DNA of 64,000 bases from assembly GCF_003171515.1 (NCBI RefSeq), contig NC_089396.1, positions 620,001 to 684,000 of the forward strand, read 5' to 3'. A program made the translations under genes and the position numbers. This document shows positions 9,475 to 19,062 of the stretch, one piece after another. The notes beneath the pieces were generated by a model. That model had not been told where the DNA came from. It made no database searches and was given only the letters and a program-made list of their open reading frames with translations. This stretch comes from Pyrenophora tritici-repentis. Lineage: Eukaryota; Ascomycota; Dothideomycetes; Pleosporales; Pleosporaceae. The stretch's first letter is position 1; every line of letters begins with the position of its first letter.

Positions 9475-12124
9475 TTACCTGACGTCGAACTGAGATAAAT
9501 GCTCCTGTACTTTTGAGATTTCTTCCTCTGATAGTGTGCGCGCTAGCCCAGAAGCTGAGGTAGTTGTTGGCTGTATACCAAGCCTCTTCCAGCTCTTCAA
9601 GCTCTGCAAAGCTGAAATAAGCTCTGGCTTCATATGGAGTCTCCGGGTGCCTAACATGTCGCCAAGCTCGCTGAAAGTCCGCTCACAGTCTGCCGCTGCT
9701 GCTGGTATTGTTAGGACGTCAATAGCGAACTTTGAGAGTATAGGGAACTGCCCAGCAACTGACTCCCAGTATAGAAGCGGATTAAGAGACAGCCAATCCT
9801 CCTCAGCTAACGCTGGTTGCCGCTTCCATATCTCATACTCATCCTCAGCAAGGCTTGCCTCTAACTGCCGTGTGCTTTGCTCAATTGACGACTGTAGAAA
9901 AGCTGATCGCGACGTTGAAATCCCTAGCCGGGGCTTCTTACGCGGCGGCGTTACAGTGTGAGCTGAAGTGGCTGCAGAGTCCTTCCGCCCCTGCCACATA
10001 CGCAGGAATGCCCGGTGGTTATTGTCAAGCCAGCCGTCGCGATAGTGGACACCGTCACGGGCAGTGACATGGGTGTCAGGCACCTTCCAGAGCGCTGAGA
10101 GCAGACTCCGCAACAATCAATCGATTGACATGATTGATTCCTATATAGGTTAAAGAATTACTTCATTAGGCAGCCTTTAACCTAGATAGGAATCAATCAT
10201 GCCGATCCGATTGATTGTTGCGGAGTCTGGCTGAGAGGTGGTGTTTGTAGTGCGGGTGTAGTATTGTAGCAGTGTAGTAGACAGGCGCGTTATCGAATTT
10301 TGCGTAGTACTTAGCAAGCTTACAATGTGCAAGGTTAACGTTTGTAATAAGATGATCTTCAGGCGCATCTAGATCTTCGTAATTTACATCCTTAAGGCGG
10401 TCTTTGAGAGCCTTAAGCTGGTTAAGAAGCTACTCAAACGTTACTAGAACTTCCTATATAGCGCCGTGTCGGCCGTGTCGGCCGCGACCTTTAAGTAGCC
10501 GTGTAGCTTCGGCAAATGGCTCAAGGAGTCGAATGTATTCTGTTATTGTCGCCTAGTCCTTGCCGCTTAGACCCCCTTCGCGTATATATAACCGTGGCTG
10601 GGCAGCAGGGAGCTGCTCACGATTCTTCCGGCGTCGTGAGGTTGCTGTTGCAGCACTATGCTCCTCAAGTTTACACTCAATATAGCCATCGATAGGGCCG
10701 TGTAGCTCAGCTGCACGGACAAACGTGTTGAAATAGCTATTCCAGCGTGTCTTAACAGGCTTCACAAGCTGCCGGATGTGGGGTGTAACACCTAGAGACT
10801 CTGCCTCCTCGCACTGTAGGCGCTCTAGTAGTTGTCGAGTTTGAGGCGTACAGATAGACGCAATCACGTCAAAGAGGACGCCAACAGGACCGTATTTGCG
10901 CCACTCATCCATGTACTTCTCCTCTTCCTCAAGGTGTGCGGCTTCATTCTCGTACGCGCTACGGTCTTTGCCCCAAATTACTAATTGTGCGCTTAGGTTG
11001 AGTATATGGCAGCAGCACCGCAGCCGCCGCTCGCTTGCGATAAAGCCAAACTCCTCTGCTAAGGACTCAACTGCAGTATCATTGTTACTTGCGTTGTCAA
11101 GCACAAAGTACCCAACCCTCGCGTTGTCAACGCCAAATAGCCGAAGTATTGTTGTTGCTGCAGCGGCAATATTATTGCCAGTGTGCGCCCCGTGTAGCTC
11201 AGGCAACCCAAGCAGGTGGTCAACTAGCTTGCCCTCGCTGTTAAGGTAATGTACGCAGAGGCCAGTAAAAGCATACTGCCCACCAGTTGAAGTCCAGTTG
11301 TCGAATGACACGTGTATAAGCGACCGGGCTTCGCGAAGGTAGTTGGCAACAGCTAGTATGTATGTATTGTACTCAGTAATAATATGATCGTGGAGCGTTT
11401 AGTGGCTACGCCAAAGGAGAGCTTCGGCTAGCGGGCTCACGGCCGCAATCATGGCTCGAAACTGCGGCGTTTCTATTACGCGAAGGCTCTGGTTGTCCGC
11501 GACTACCCAGTCCTTCAGCGCGTCCTGAAATCGAGAGGTTGAAAAGCTTGCTGCTATCTCGTTTGCTACCTCTTGCGATACTTCTATCCCTTTAGACCTC
11601 ATAATATATACTTGGGACTTTGCGAGCGCGCCCATAATATTGCCCTCCCGGCTAGCAATTGGTACAGGTCCGTTAGGTCCGTGTGAGTGTCCAGGCTTGT
11701 TGCTTGAGAGGTGTCGGCCGGCGTTTGTAGTGCTGTCAGCCTCGTAGCAAGCCTCCTGCTTCCGTCGTTGATGGCAGTACCGGCAAAGCCAGTAGTTTTT
11801 CTTGTACTTGCGGTGCCAGACGGCCCAGCCGTGGCGGTAGATCCAGCTTTTTGGCCCACCGCGACTATTACGCTCAACCTGGCGCCGCTCAAGATACGGC
11901 ACACGCTTAAAATCAAGCCCGTCGTAATTGTCGTCGTCGTCGTCGTCGTCGCCGTCGTTGGGGAAGTCCGCCTGTACTGCCAAGGGCTCATCAGCCTGGG
12001 CCTCGCTCGCAGTATCGCCAACAGTAGGCGCGTTTGATAGCGATGGTAGAGGAGAATTGCGCTTGTCGCATTCTACAAGGCGGCGAAGGCCTGAATTAGA
12101 GGGAGTAGACATGAAGTACACCAA
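9475..12124 (-). pseudogene. hAT transposase (element 2), killed by four stops and a MITE
   Basis: Read from ATG 12124, the frame encodes an acidic Asp-rich N-terminus, a BED finger (YWLCRYCHQRR...HL...GHSHG), SFDNWTSTGGQYA (catalytic Asp), VGYFVLDNASNNDT and, at the far end, FAIDVLTIPAAAADCERTFSELGD. The frame is interrupted by one TAA (11399-11401) and three TAGs (10553-10555 and two near 10430-10460), plus the 136-bp MITE with its target duplication. Removing the MITE restores a single frame from end to end with no indel. TAA from CAA and TAG from TGG are both the changes expected of RIP-type C-to-T mutation. Compared with element 1, the protein is equally long but clearly divergent. Confidence 0.88.
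10102..10229. mobile_element. MITE of the hAT 1 family (128 bp) inside hAT 2
   Basis: It starts cagactccgcaacaatcaatcg and ends with the inverted copy, so its ends equal those of hAT 1. The 8-bp duplication GCTGAGAG is at 10094-10101 and 10230-10237. The interior is a long imperfect palindrome (tgattgattcctatatagg ... cctagataggaatcaatca) with no coding capacity. It is a non-autonomous derivative presumably moved by a hAT 1-type transposase. Confidence 0.92.
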
Positions 12125-12521
12125 GAAGTATTATGGCAACAGTAGTCTAGCGTCGTGTGTATAGCAGACGCGACGCGACGCGACGCGAAAGGCTTACTAG
12201 GTGCGCACCGGGTAGCGCATTTCCGCAAACTCTAATTAGCTTAAAGCTAGATGCTTTAACTTATATAGGATTAGTGTCTTTATATCTAGGACTAGCGCGG
12301 CTTCGAAGCCGCACTAAATGTGGCTTTCACAACTCTAAAATACTGCTTTAAAAACAGCTAACGTCAGTCTAACGTCAGTCAGTTCAGTCAGTCTGGAGGC
12401 TTCTGAACTGACTGGACTGACGTCCAGCTGCCTCAAGAACTGACTGACTGAACTGAGTCTTGGCAGTCAGTTCAGTCAGTTCGAACTGAGTTACCTGACT
12501 GATAGCAAGTCTGACGCAGAT

Positions 12522-12644
12522 GACCAAGCAGCAATCTATAGGCTTAAAAACCTATCAGATAACCGAGGACAGCAATGGCAACTCCGGTGTCTAAAAGTAG
12601 CAAAAACAATCCAACGAAAATAAGCAAATATCCACCTACTCTGG
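12522..12644 (+). pseudogene. LINE relic piece B: middle of the RNase H domain
   Basis: Continues piece A after hAT 2: DQAAIYRLKNLSDNRGQQWQL... to ANIHLLW. It carries one in-frame TAA (12621-12623), compatible with CAA to TAA. The next block, WVPGH, is split by the hAT 3 target GTACCTGG. Confidence 0.75.
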
Positions 12645-12652
12645 GTACCTGG

Positions 12653-15600
12653 CATACTTGTCAACGAGCGAGCCGGCTCGCTCAGCTCGCTCGGCTTGGA
12701 CGTTTTGACCAAGCCGAATGAGCTGAGCGCGCAGTGCGCGCTTGCAAGCCGAGCGAGCTTAGGGATAGGCGCTCGCTCAGTCAGCTTGCTTAGCTTGGTT
12801 GGATGGGGCGGTTGGAAACTTGGGGCTGAAGGACTTGGTGGAGGGGCAATCTCACGATGATTTTTAGGTGTAGTGCGTAAGTTCGAAACCTAGTTATAAC
12901 CTAAAATACACTCTTTTTTGCTATATTTCTAGCAAATAAGCTACTAAATTTCCGGCTAACGGCCTGGCAACAATATTCTCCTTCTGCGACACTTCACTTA
13001 CTACTTATCACCCACCACACTCACCTATACTCCATCAACGCGTCTCTATTTGCAGCTATTATCTACCTCGCCGTTGCTATAATGCCAGCAAAAAGAACAC
13101 GCGTTAATGCTCTAGAAATCGCGACAACTTCGAAGCGCCCTAGAGTCGCAGCGCGTCATCGCGGGACTGCCAGCCAACCTGTGCTAGTCGATACTCGGCC
13201 ATTCTCACCATCTCCACCTCCTCCACCGCTGTCGCCGCGTCAAGCTCTCGTCGCCGCGCCACAAGCACCAAATTTTGAAGCGACCCTCCGAGAGTCGCGC
13301 GCCGAAGAGACAATCATCCCACCACCTGAGGGCAGCGAGCATGCCACTGTTGCAGCTTCAGGAGCAGCTAGCGAGGCTGTCGACGAGGGTTTCGTATGGG
13401 TAGAGGACAAATACGACGGCTTTAATTGGAGTCGCTACCCAAAGCACTGCAAGCCGCCCACATCACTTTCGAACCGAGCAAGCTGGGTATACAGCCATGG
13501 CTATCGCATCGCCTTGCGCAGCAACGTCGCAAAAGTCACGTGGATCTGCCACTATTGCTATAAGCACAAGTTCACTACTGTTGGCCGTGGCATACATGAC
13601 GTCTCGCAGTCTCCATCAGCGCCAGCACGTCATCTCGGAGAAGACAAGAAAGGTCATGGCTTGAAGCCTCCAAGTAAGCGCACTACCGTCGCTCCTCGGA
13701 AAGAAACTCTCCTCGAACGCGCCCTTCAGAAGGGCTGCTCTCAGGCTGTTGCCAACGAGCTTACCAACTTCAATATACAAGAGTTTAGGCTTGCGGCCGT
13801 TACCTGGCTCGTCGAAAACAACCTCCCACTCTTACAATTCGAATCATCGTCTTTTCGCAATATGATACAATTAGCTAGCGTAGAGGCAGAACGAGCCCTG
13901 TGGGCATCTTATAACAGCGTCTCACGATACGTTATACGCCTGTACAACTACCTGTTACTAAAGGTTGTCGCAAGCCTTTCAGAATCAATGAGCAAAGTCC
14001 ATATAAGCTTTGACGGATGGACGACAAAAGGTGGCAAGCGCGGTTACTTAGGTATCGTCGCCCACTACGTTGATAGCTCTGGCGAGCTCAGGGACTTGCC
14101 TATTGCGCTCCCACAACTGACAGGTGCCCACACCGGCGAGGCTATGGCTGAGGTCGTGATGGCAATATTCAAGCAGTTCGAAATCACTGTGGGCAAGCTC
14201 GGTTACTTCGTCCTCGACAACGCACATAACAACAACACCACGATCAACACTCTCGCCTTGCAGATGGGCTTCAGCGCTACCGAGCGTCGCCTTCGCTGCG
14301 GTCCTCATACGCTTAATCTCATTGGCCAGATGCTACTCTGGGGTGAGGAGAAAGAGTCCTACGACAACGAGGAGACTGAGCGCGTGAACGAAGCTGAGAA
14401 CATGGCTACTTGGCGAGGCGATGGACCATTGGGAGTGCTTCTCGCGGTTATCAACTACATCAAAACACCACAACAGTACGCTCTTTTTGAGAAGTATCAG
14501 AAGCTCGCTATTAGGGACCAGCCTGTCAACGCGCCAACAGAACAGCACAAAATCAAGGAGCCCGTCAAGCCAGTTGTTACTCGCTGGAACTCTTACGTTT
14601 CGTGTTTTGAGCGCGCTGTTGAGTTGCAATTAGCGGTTAATGGGTACGCCAACTACCATATTCAGAAGATTGAAACTGAAGACGCGTACGCCCGAAGTCG
14701 TAACAACAAGCTGCCTGCAGCGCCGGATTGGATGAGGTCTGATGGGATCAATGCCCATGACTGGCAGGTGATTGCTGAGTATATTGATGTGCTCAGGCCA
14801 CTGAAACAAGCTACAAAACGGCTTGAAGGCCGCGGCAAAAGCGGTGCTTTTGGAGCAATCGCTGAGGTTATTCCAGTATTTGAATACTTACTTGGAGTCT
14901 ATGAGGACCGCTTGCAAAGCTATGAAGACGTCATTCACGATGAGCATACAGAGTCACCCGAAGACCACCTTGCTATCAACCTCCGCGCTGCCCTAGTTAA
15001 AGCCCGCGAGTACTACAACAAGCTCGACCTCTCGCCAGCTTACTATGCTGCTACAATCCTTCATCCTCGCTACAAAAGCTACCTTGACGCAGCGTGGGCG
15101 GATAAGCCTGATTGGCTAGAGAGCAGCAACCGCAAGTTTCAACATTTGTGGGCGGAGTACAAAAGCTTACCGAAGCCGCGCTTACGCCCCAAAGTCAGGC
15201 ACAATGATATAGACGACGCTATCAACAGCTTTATTGAGCCTGCAGGGCTTACGGAGAACGAGGAGGATGAATATGAGGCTTGGAAACGCAGCGAACCGAT
15301 CGCTAGCGAGGGCGTCGACCCTATAAAATACTGGGTAGGACTCCGCGATCGCTACCCCAGCCTTAGCAAATTTGCTATCGACATGCTATCAATCCCAGGC
15401 TCAAGCTGTGAGTGTGAGCGCTTATTCAGCGAGCTGGGTGACCTCCTCGAGCCCCGTCGGCGCAGCATTTCTCCGCAACTTCTAGCAGCAATACAGTGCG
15501 ATCGACGATGGATAAGAGCTGGATTTGGCAGTGGTGAGGTGCCTGTAAAGGAGGCTATCAGCGATGAGGAGATGGACGCGAAATACGGTGTACATAAGTG

Positions 15601-15793
15601 GGATATTAGCTGAGAAACTCAACACCAAGGTTTCTATATAACTTTCCTAATCGGGACTGAGCCCATCAAGCCGAGCGAGCTGACAGCCCTGTTTCAGCCA
15701 ATCCGAGCGAGCCGAGCGAGCTGCTGGCCTCCGCTCAATTGGCTGAGCAAGCCAATTGGCTGAGCTCGCTCAGCTTGCTCATTGACATCTGTG
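12653..15793 (+). mobile_element. hAT element 3 (3141 bp, intact transposase)
   Basis: The ends are catacttgtcaacgagc at 12653-12669 and the imperfect inverted copy (13 of 17 identical) at 15777-15793. The 8-bp duplication GTACCTGG is at 12645-12652 and 15794-15801. Both subterminal regions are filled with GAGC/GCTC iterations and palindromes (gagcgagccggctcgctc near the left end; gccgagcgagccgagcgag near the right). The element lies in the WVPGHTDIAG motif of the LINE RNase H region. It carries one uninterrupted transposase gene in the same orientation. Confidence 0.95.
13082..15613 (+). CDS. hAT-family transposase (element 3), intact
   Basis: 843 residues from ATG 13082 (context tataATGcc). 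Order: Pro/Ser-rich N-terminus, BED finger (VTWICHYCYKHKF with HL...GHG, about residues 155-200), ISFDGWTTKGGKRGYLG (catalytic Asp), KLGYFVLDNAHNNNT (second Asp), helical insertion, and C-terminal dimerisation segment KFAIDMLSIPGSSCECERLFSELGD with the catalytic Glu near residue 780. It is similar throughout to the element 1 protein but differs strongly in the N-terminus and finger. It is also the closest relative in this window of the truncated transposase at 50328-51326. There is no frame break, and it probably encodes active protein. Confidence 0.95.
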   Translation: MPAKRTRVNALEIATTSKRPRVAARHRGTASQPVLVDTRPFSPSPPPPPLSPRQALVAAPQAPNFEATLRESRAEETIIPPPEGSEHATVAASGAASEAVDEGFVWVEDKYDGFNWSRYPKHCKPPTSLSNRASWVYSHGYRIALRSNVAKVTWICHYCYKHKFTTVGRGIHDVSQSPSAPARHLGEDKKGHGLKPPSKRTTVAPRKETLLERALQKGCSQAVANELTNFNIQEFRLAAVTWLVENNLPLLQFESSSFRNMIQLASVEAERALWASYNSVSRYVIRLYNYLLLKVVASLSESMSKVHISFDGWTTKGGKRGYLGIVAHYVDSSGELRDLPIALPQLTGAHTGEAMAEVVMAIFKQFEITVGKLGYFVLDNAHNNNTTINTLALQMGFSATERRLRCGPHTLNLIGQMLLWGEEKESYDNEETERVNEAENMATWRGDGPLGVLLAVINYIKTPQQYALFEKYQKLAIRDQPVNAPTEQHKIKEPVKPVVTRWNSYVSCFERAVELQLAVNGYANYHIQKIETEDAYARSRNNKLPAAPDWMRSDGINAHDWQVIAEYIDVLRPLKQATKRLEGRGKSGAFGAIAEVIPVFEYLLGVYEDRLQSYEDVIHDEHTESPEDHLAINLRAALVKAREYYNKLDLSPAYYAATILHPRYKSYLDAAWADKPDWLESSNRKFQHLWAEYKSLPKPRLRPKVRHNDIDDAINSFIEPAGLTENEEDEYEAWKRSEPIASEGVDPIKYWVGLRDRYPSLSKFAIDMLSIPGSSCECERLFSELGDLLEPRRRSISPQLLAAIQCDRRWIRAGFGSGEVPVKEAISDEEMDAKYGVHKWDIS

Positions 15794-15801
15794 GTACCTG
15801 G

Positions 15802-16360
15802 ACACACAGACATAGCTGGAAACGAAAGAGCAGACTACCTAGCAAAAGAAGCAACTAAAGAGGACCCTAGATTAACAATAAAAAGCATTGCCTACCTAGG
15901 CACGATAATTAATAGGATACAACAAACTGAACAACGCCAAGAGTACTAGGAATACAAAGAAAGAGCAACCGCTCTAAACAAAGCTACCTACTCAGCAAAA
16001 TTCTCTCTTAAAATCAGAAAAACTATCTAAATGCTACCAAACACTAAAAGAGCAATCTCTAGCGCCTTCTACTCTCTTAAGCTAGGACACGGATACTTCA
16101 ACTCCTATCTAAAGAGATTCGAGAAACGAGACTCTGATCTCTGTAGCTGTCGAAATACCTAAACACCAGAACACCTGCTACTCCAATGCTACCTATACAA
16201 AGAACAACGAAAAACGCTCCTACAACCATTTAAACACCGCCTAGTCACTCTACCACTACTATTCCACACTAGCACGGGTATAGAAGCAACTCTAGCTTTC
16301 ATCACCAGTACTAGAATAGGAACAAGAAAGTAGTACCTAGGACAGCCATCGAAGACCCAC
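15802..16360 (+). pseudogene. LINE relic piece C: end of RNase H and C-terminal Cys/His knuckle
   Basis: After the hAT 3 duplication the frame reads WVPGHTDIAGNERADYLAKEA, the last RNase H block of Tad1/I-type LINEs. A degenerate C-terminal region follows with CSCRNT*TPEHLLLQC, the Cys/His knuckle typical of these LINEs. In-frame stops TAG, TAA and TAA (near 15946, 16028 and 16159) all fit Gln codons changed at CpA. Coding resemblance ends near 16350. Confidence 0.8.
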
Positions 16361-16610
16361 AGAGAGACACTGTATAAAACTAAAACCTCAAAACCTCTCC
16401 TTTGCCACAAGAGCCCGCTGCTATATCTCTTTCTATTCACTAAACTGCTCCTCAGCAGCTGGTATTAAACAGATACAAGCTATCTTTTGAAGAAAAGCCA
16501 AAGCCACAATAGCAAACCATACCAAAAAACCATGTATATTAGAAAGACCTAGACAGAACGGCCTTCGGCCAAAGTCATACATAATCTCTGACTGAAAAAG
16601 GACTCTAATG

Positions 16611-16611
<1 letters not shown>

Positions 16612-16680
<69 letters not shown>
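16612..16680 (+). repeat. (TAA)n microsatellite, the 3' tail of the LINE
   Basis: About 23 uninterrupted AAT/TAA units. It lies exactly between the LINE 3' UTR and the right target duplication, so it is interpreted as the LINE's simple-repeat tail, not as an independent microsatellite. Confidence 0.85.
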
Positions 16681-16681
<1 letters not shown>

Positions 16682-16692
16682 TATGCACACCC
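16680..16692. repeat. Right 13-bp target-site duplication of the LINE
   Basis: Matches 5631-5643 exactly and abuts the microsatellite tail of the LINE. It lies only 56 bp from the stop codon of the CYP51A gene, so the LINE landed in that gene's 3' flank. Confidence 0.8.
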
Positions 16693-16747
16693 TGCATCAA
16701 TACCTTATACTTGTATTAAATGGCGAAAATGAATGCTAGACCTCAGA

Positions 16748-18259
16748 TCATCGCCTCTGCCAAACAATCTCGGCAGGCTCTAGCGGACGCGAAAACATGG
16801 TGCTGTAATCGGTGCCTGGAACACCCTCCCTACCATCGAGATTCTTAAAGCAAAAGTTTCGCACCATAATCGCCGTGATGACTTCCAAGTTGAGGTAAGC
16901 AAACTTTTCGCCAATGCAGCGATGGCGACCTCCACCGAACGGGAGGTAGGCGCTCTTTGTACCCCTGGACATGCGTCCATAGCCGTAGTCCACCATCTCG
17001 CTCTCATCGTCTTCTTCGATGACGCGGTCGTCCCAGCGATGTGGATTCCACTTATCCGGGTTATAGAAGTATTCTTCGCTGTTTGCTGAGATACCAGGTG
17101 AAGCGAGAAGGGCATGGCCAGGCGGTATGGTCCACGACGTATTGGGGACGGGGAGTGGCTGTTTGACAAGGCGCATGATAGAGTGAATGGAGTTGTGCAT
17201 GCGAAGCGTCTCTTTGACGACATTAGAATGCAGCTTGAGCTTCTCCAAGGTCTGCAGGTCGAGCTTGGGCAAGTTGCCATGCTCATCAGCCAGTTGATCA
17301 AGCTGTTCCTGGTATAGCTCTTCGCAGAGTTGCGGCTTGTTGGCAAGGTGCAACATGATCCAAGACGCAATGTTGGAGGAGTTGTGCTGGCCCGCCATTA
17401 GAATGGTAATCATCATGTTTGCGATTTCCGAGTCTGGCACAGGACGGCCGTCTTTATACGAGCACTGCATGAGATGACTGATCATGTCGGTGGTGGGAGG
17501 GATCTTGCCAGCGCGGCGTTCTGCGATGATGGTCTCGTAAATCTTGCGCATCTTTAGCTGGGCCCGATCTCTCTTGATGTTGTGGGGGAAGGGCGCGCGA
17601 GGGAGAACAAAATTGATGGGACTAAAACCGCCGTCGAGATCGTGGTATAGGCTTGCAAACTCGTTTGTGAGCTTGCTGCGCACTTCAGGCCCTTGTAAGG
17701 CGATGGCGGCGGTGAAGATGGTGATTTGAGCCATGACGGGGGGCACATTGATGGTGCCTGATTGTCCCTTGAACTCTCGGGAGGCTTTGATGTAGTCTAC
17801 GACCTCTTGCTCAATCAGTTGCACATGTGCCTTGAGAGCGTCGGTTGTCAGACCAAACTTGACGAATTTTTTCTGTTCCATGAGCTTGGAATTGGGACAG
17901 TCGTACACGACGCCCTCGCCGAAGACGGGGTTACATAGGGGACCGTAGATTTCCTCGGCATTGACATGTGTCTCTTTGCCGTTGAAGACAAAATCGTTTC
18001 CGGCAACGCCCAAGTGAACGGTGACGTTGCGGCCTAGCAGGACAAAGGTGAAGACATCTCCATGCTTCTCTCTGGCGGCGAACAGAAACTTATAGGGGTC
18101 TTTGCCGTAGGTGATGGCGCTCCCAAGCCAGGGAAGCCAGTGGAAGACGACGGGTGGTTCTTTGGTGTTTGGAAGAAGCAGCTGGCGGATGATGTTGGCG
18201 AAGATGTAGGCGATGCAGAGGGCGAGGAAACCGGATGCGAGGAGAAGGGGAGAGGGCAT
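16748..18259 (-). CDS. CYP51A: Sterol 14-alpha-demethylase, cytochrome P450 CYP51 (CYP51A type)
   Basis: 503 residues in a single exon. It removes the 14-alpha methyl group of lanosterol/eburicol in ergosterol synthesis at the endoplasmic reticulum and is the target of azole fungicides. Visible features: an N-terminal membrane anchor (residues ~4-28), the substrate-recognition stretch around VVYDCPNSKLMEQKKF (Tyr119), the I-helix MAGQHNSS, the K-helix ExxR (KETLR), and the heme loop FGGGRHRCIG with Cys448. Phe489 in TMFSRP coincides with the residue I recall as F489L in azole-resistant Pyrenophora teres CYP51A, so this copy looks wild-type there. The A-paralogue call is inference from that match and the sequence style. 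The 3' end is 56 bp from the LINE insertion. Confidence 0.93.
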   Translation of the reverse strand: MPSPLLLASGFLALCIAYIFANIIRQLLLPNTKEPPVVFHWLPWLGSAITYGKDPYKFLFAAREKHGDVFTFVLLGRNVTVHLGVAGNDFVFNGKETHVNAEEIYGPLCNPVFGEGVVYDCPNSKLMEQKKFVKFGLTTDALKAHVQLIEQEVVDYIKASREFKGQSGTINVPPVMAQITIFTAAIALQGPEVRSKLTNEFASLYHDLDGGFSPINFVLPRAPFPHNIKRDRAQLKMRKIYETIIAERRAGKIPPTTDMISHLMQCSYKDGRPVPDSEIANMMITILMAGQHNSSNIASWIMLHLANKPQLCEELYQEQLDQLADEHGNLPKLDLQTLEKLKLHSNVVKETLRMHNSIHSIMRLVKQPLPVPNTSWTIPPGHALLASPGISANSEEYFYNPDKWNPHRWDDRVIEEDDESEMVDYGYGRMSRGTKSAYLPFGGGRHRCIGEKFAYLNLEVITAIMVRNFCFKNLDGREGVPGTDYSTMFSRPLEPAEIVWQRR

Positions 18260-18390
18260 GGTGGGAGGGGGAATTAGTTGGAAGAGAGGTATTGTACACG
18301 AATGATGCAGCAGTGAAGCAAGTTAATGGGCGTTCAATGGTCTTCTGCTTTTGGACATAGTTCTAAGCGCCTAGGGGTAGTGGTTTTGGC

Positions 18391-18658
18391 CGTACTGCGC
18401 GTCTTGTGATTCGCCGATGCGATTGTATTTGCGACTAAGCTGGTTTTGTCAGGGATAAGATGTACGCTTTTCCTTGGCGGACTTTAGTGATCTTTCATAG
18501 CACCTTAGAAGTAGTTATCTTATTCGTACTGCGCGTCTTGTGATTCGCCAATGCGGTTGCATTTGCGACTAAGCTGGTATTGGCAGGGGTAAGGTGTACG
18601 CTTTTCCTTGGCGGACCTGCAAGTATCCGAGCGACCCTTGTAGGGGCTTAATCTTTAG
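18391..18658 (-). promoter_or_regulatory. Tandem repeat (134-bp period) in the CYP51A promoter
   Basis: Two 92-bp copies, 18391-18482 and 18525-18616, match at 85 of 92 positions without indels; the 42-bp tails that follow are also weakly similar. Counting from the CYP51A ATG, the copies lie at about -132 to -223 and -266 to -357. On the gene's strand each copy contains CGAATCAC, which resembles adjacent CCAAT-complex (CGAAT-type) and sterol-regulatory (ATCAC) half motifs. Copy 2 also has a CCAAT (on the plus strand). The ~8% divergence suggests an old duplication. Confidence 0.7.
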
Positions 18659-19062
18659 AGATTATGTACCTGGAGCATTTGAGAAATTATGGGTAGTGGG
18701 TGGGGCATGCTGGTCGGTCTCTGAGTGAATTCCGGAACTAAGTCAGGGTGGACAGAAGAGAGGCACAGAGAAACCGCAATCTCAGCAAGGGTTTCTGTGA
18801 AGGTGCCGGGGCATTGATTGATCTCGGCATCATCCGCGGAGCGATTCAGGGTTAGAACCAGCCAGGGCAGAAGCGGGAGCTACAGGGTAAGAGTGTACTC
18901 GAACATGTCACGTGCTTCTCCAACCCCCAGTGCAAGACAGATGTTAAAACCCCTATTCCTATTAGATCTAACATGCAGGATTATTACGAGTTAGAGTAGA
19001 GTAGAATCGAGGCATTCTACGAGACATCGAGTAGTTAACGTGGAAGGCAAGAGTAGTATAGT

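Larger units (their letters stand above)
9299..12513 (-). mobile_element. hAT element 2 (3215 bp, inactivated)
   Basis: The 15-bp terminal repeats, cagagttgctatcag at 9299-9313 and its complement with one mismatch at 12499-12513, are flanked by the 8-bp duplication ACGCAGAT (9291-9298 and 12514-12521). Both ends carry dense GACT/AGTC iterations (gactgactgaactga; 9309-9475 and 12365-12500). The transposase on the minus strand is broken by nonsense codons, and the element itself is interrupted by a MITE at 10102-10229. It is inserted inside the RNase H coding region of the LINE. Confidence 0.93.
5644..16679 (+). mobile_element. 5'-truncated Tad1/I-like LINE relic, split into four pieces by three hAT elements
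   Basis: The insertion is flanked by a 13-bp direct repeat, tatatgcacaccc, at 5631-5643 and 16680-16692. Removing the three hAT elements (5657-8815, 9299-12513, 12653-15793) and one copy of each 8-bp target duplication leaves about 1.5 kb. That remainder encodes the end of a LINE polyprotein: an RNase H domain, then a C-terminal Cys/His knuckle, a 3' UTR and a (TAA)n tail (16612-16680). A simple-repeat tail plus a longer, LINE-sized target duplication is typical of target-primed reverse transcription. The 5' end begins abruptly inside coding sequence, as expected of 5' truncation. Several in-frame stops show it is dead. Confidence 0.85.

Noticed and set aside
12872..12895. Possible tRNA T-loop (gttcgaaacc) in the left part of hAT 3
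   Set aside because: No matching A-box, acceptor stem or anticodon arm at tRNA spacing; it lies within transposon non-coding sequence.
16433..16690. ORF with a long poly-tyrosine run
   Set aside because: Created by reading the (TAA)n LINE tail in the reverse direction.
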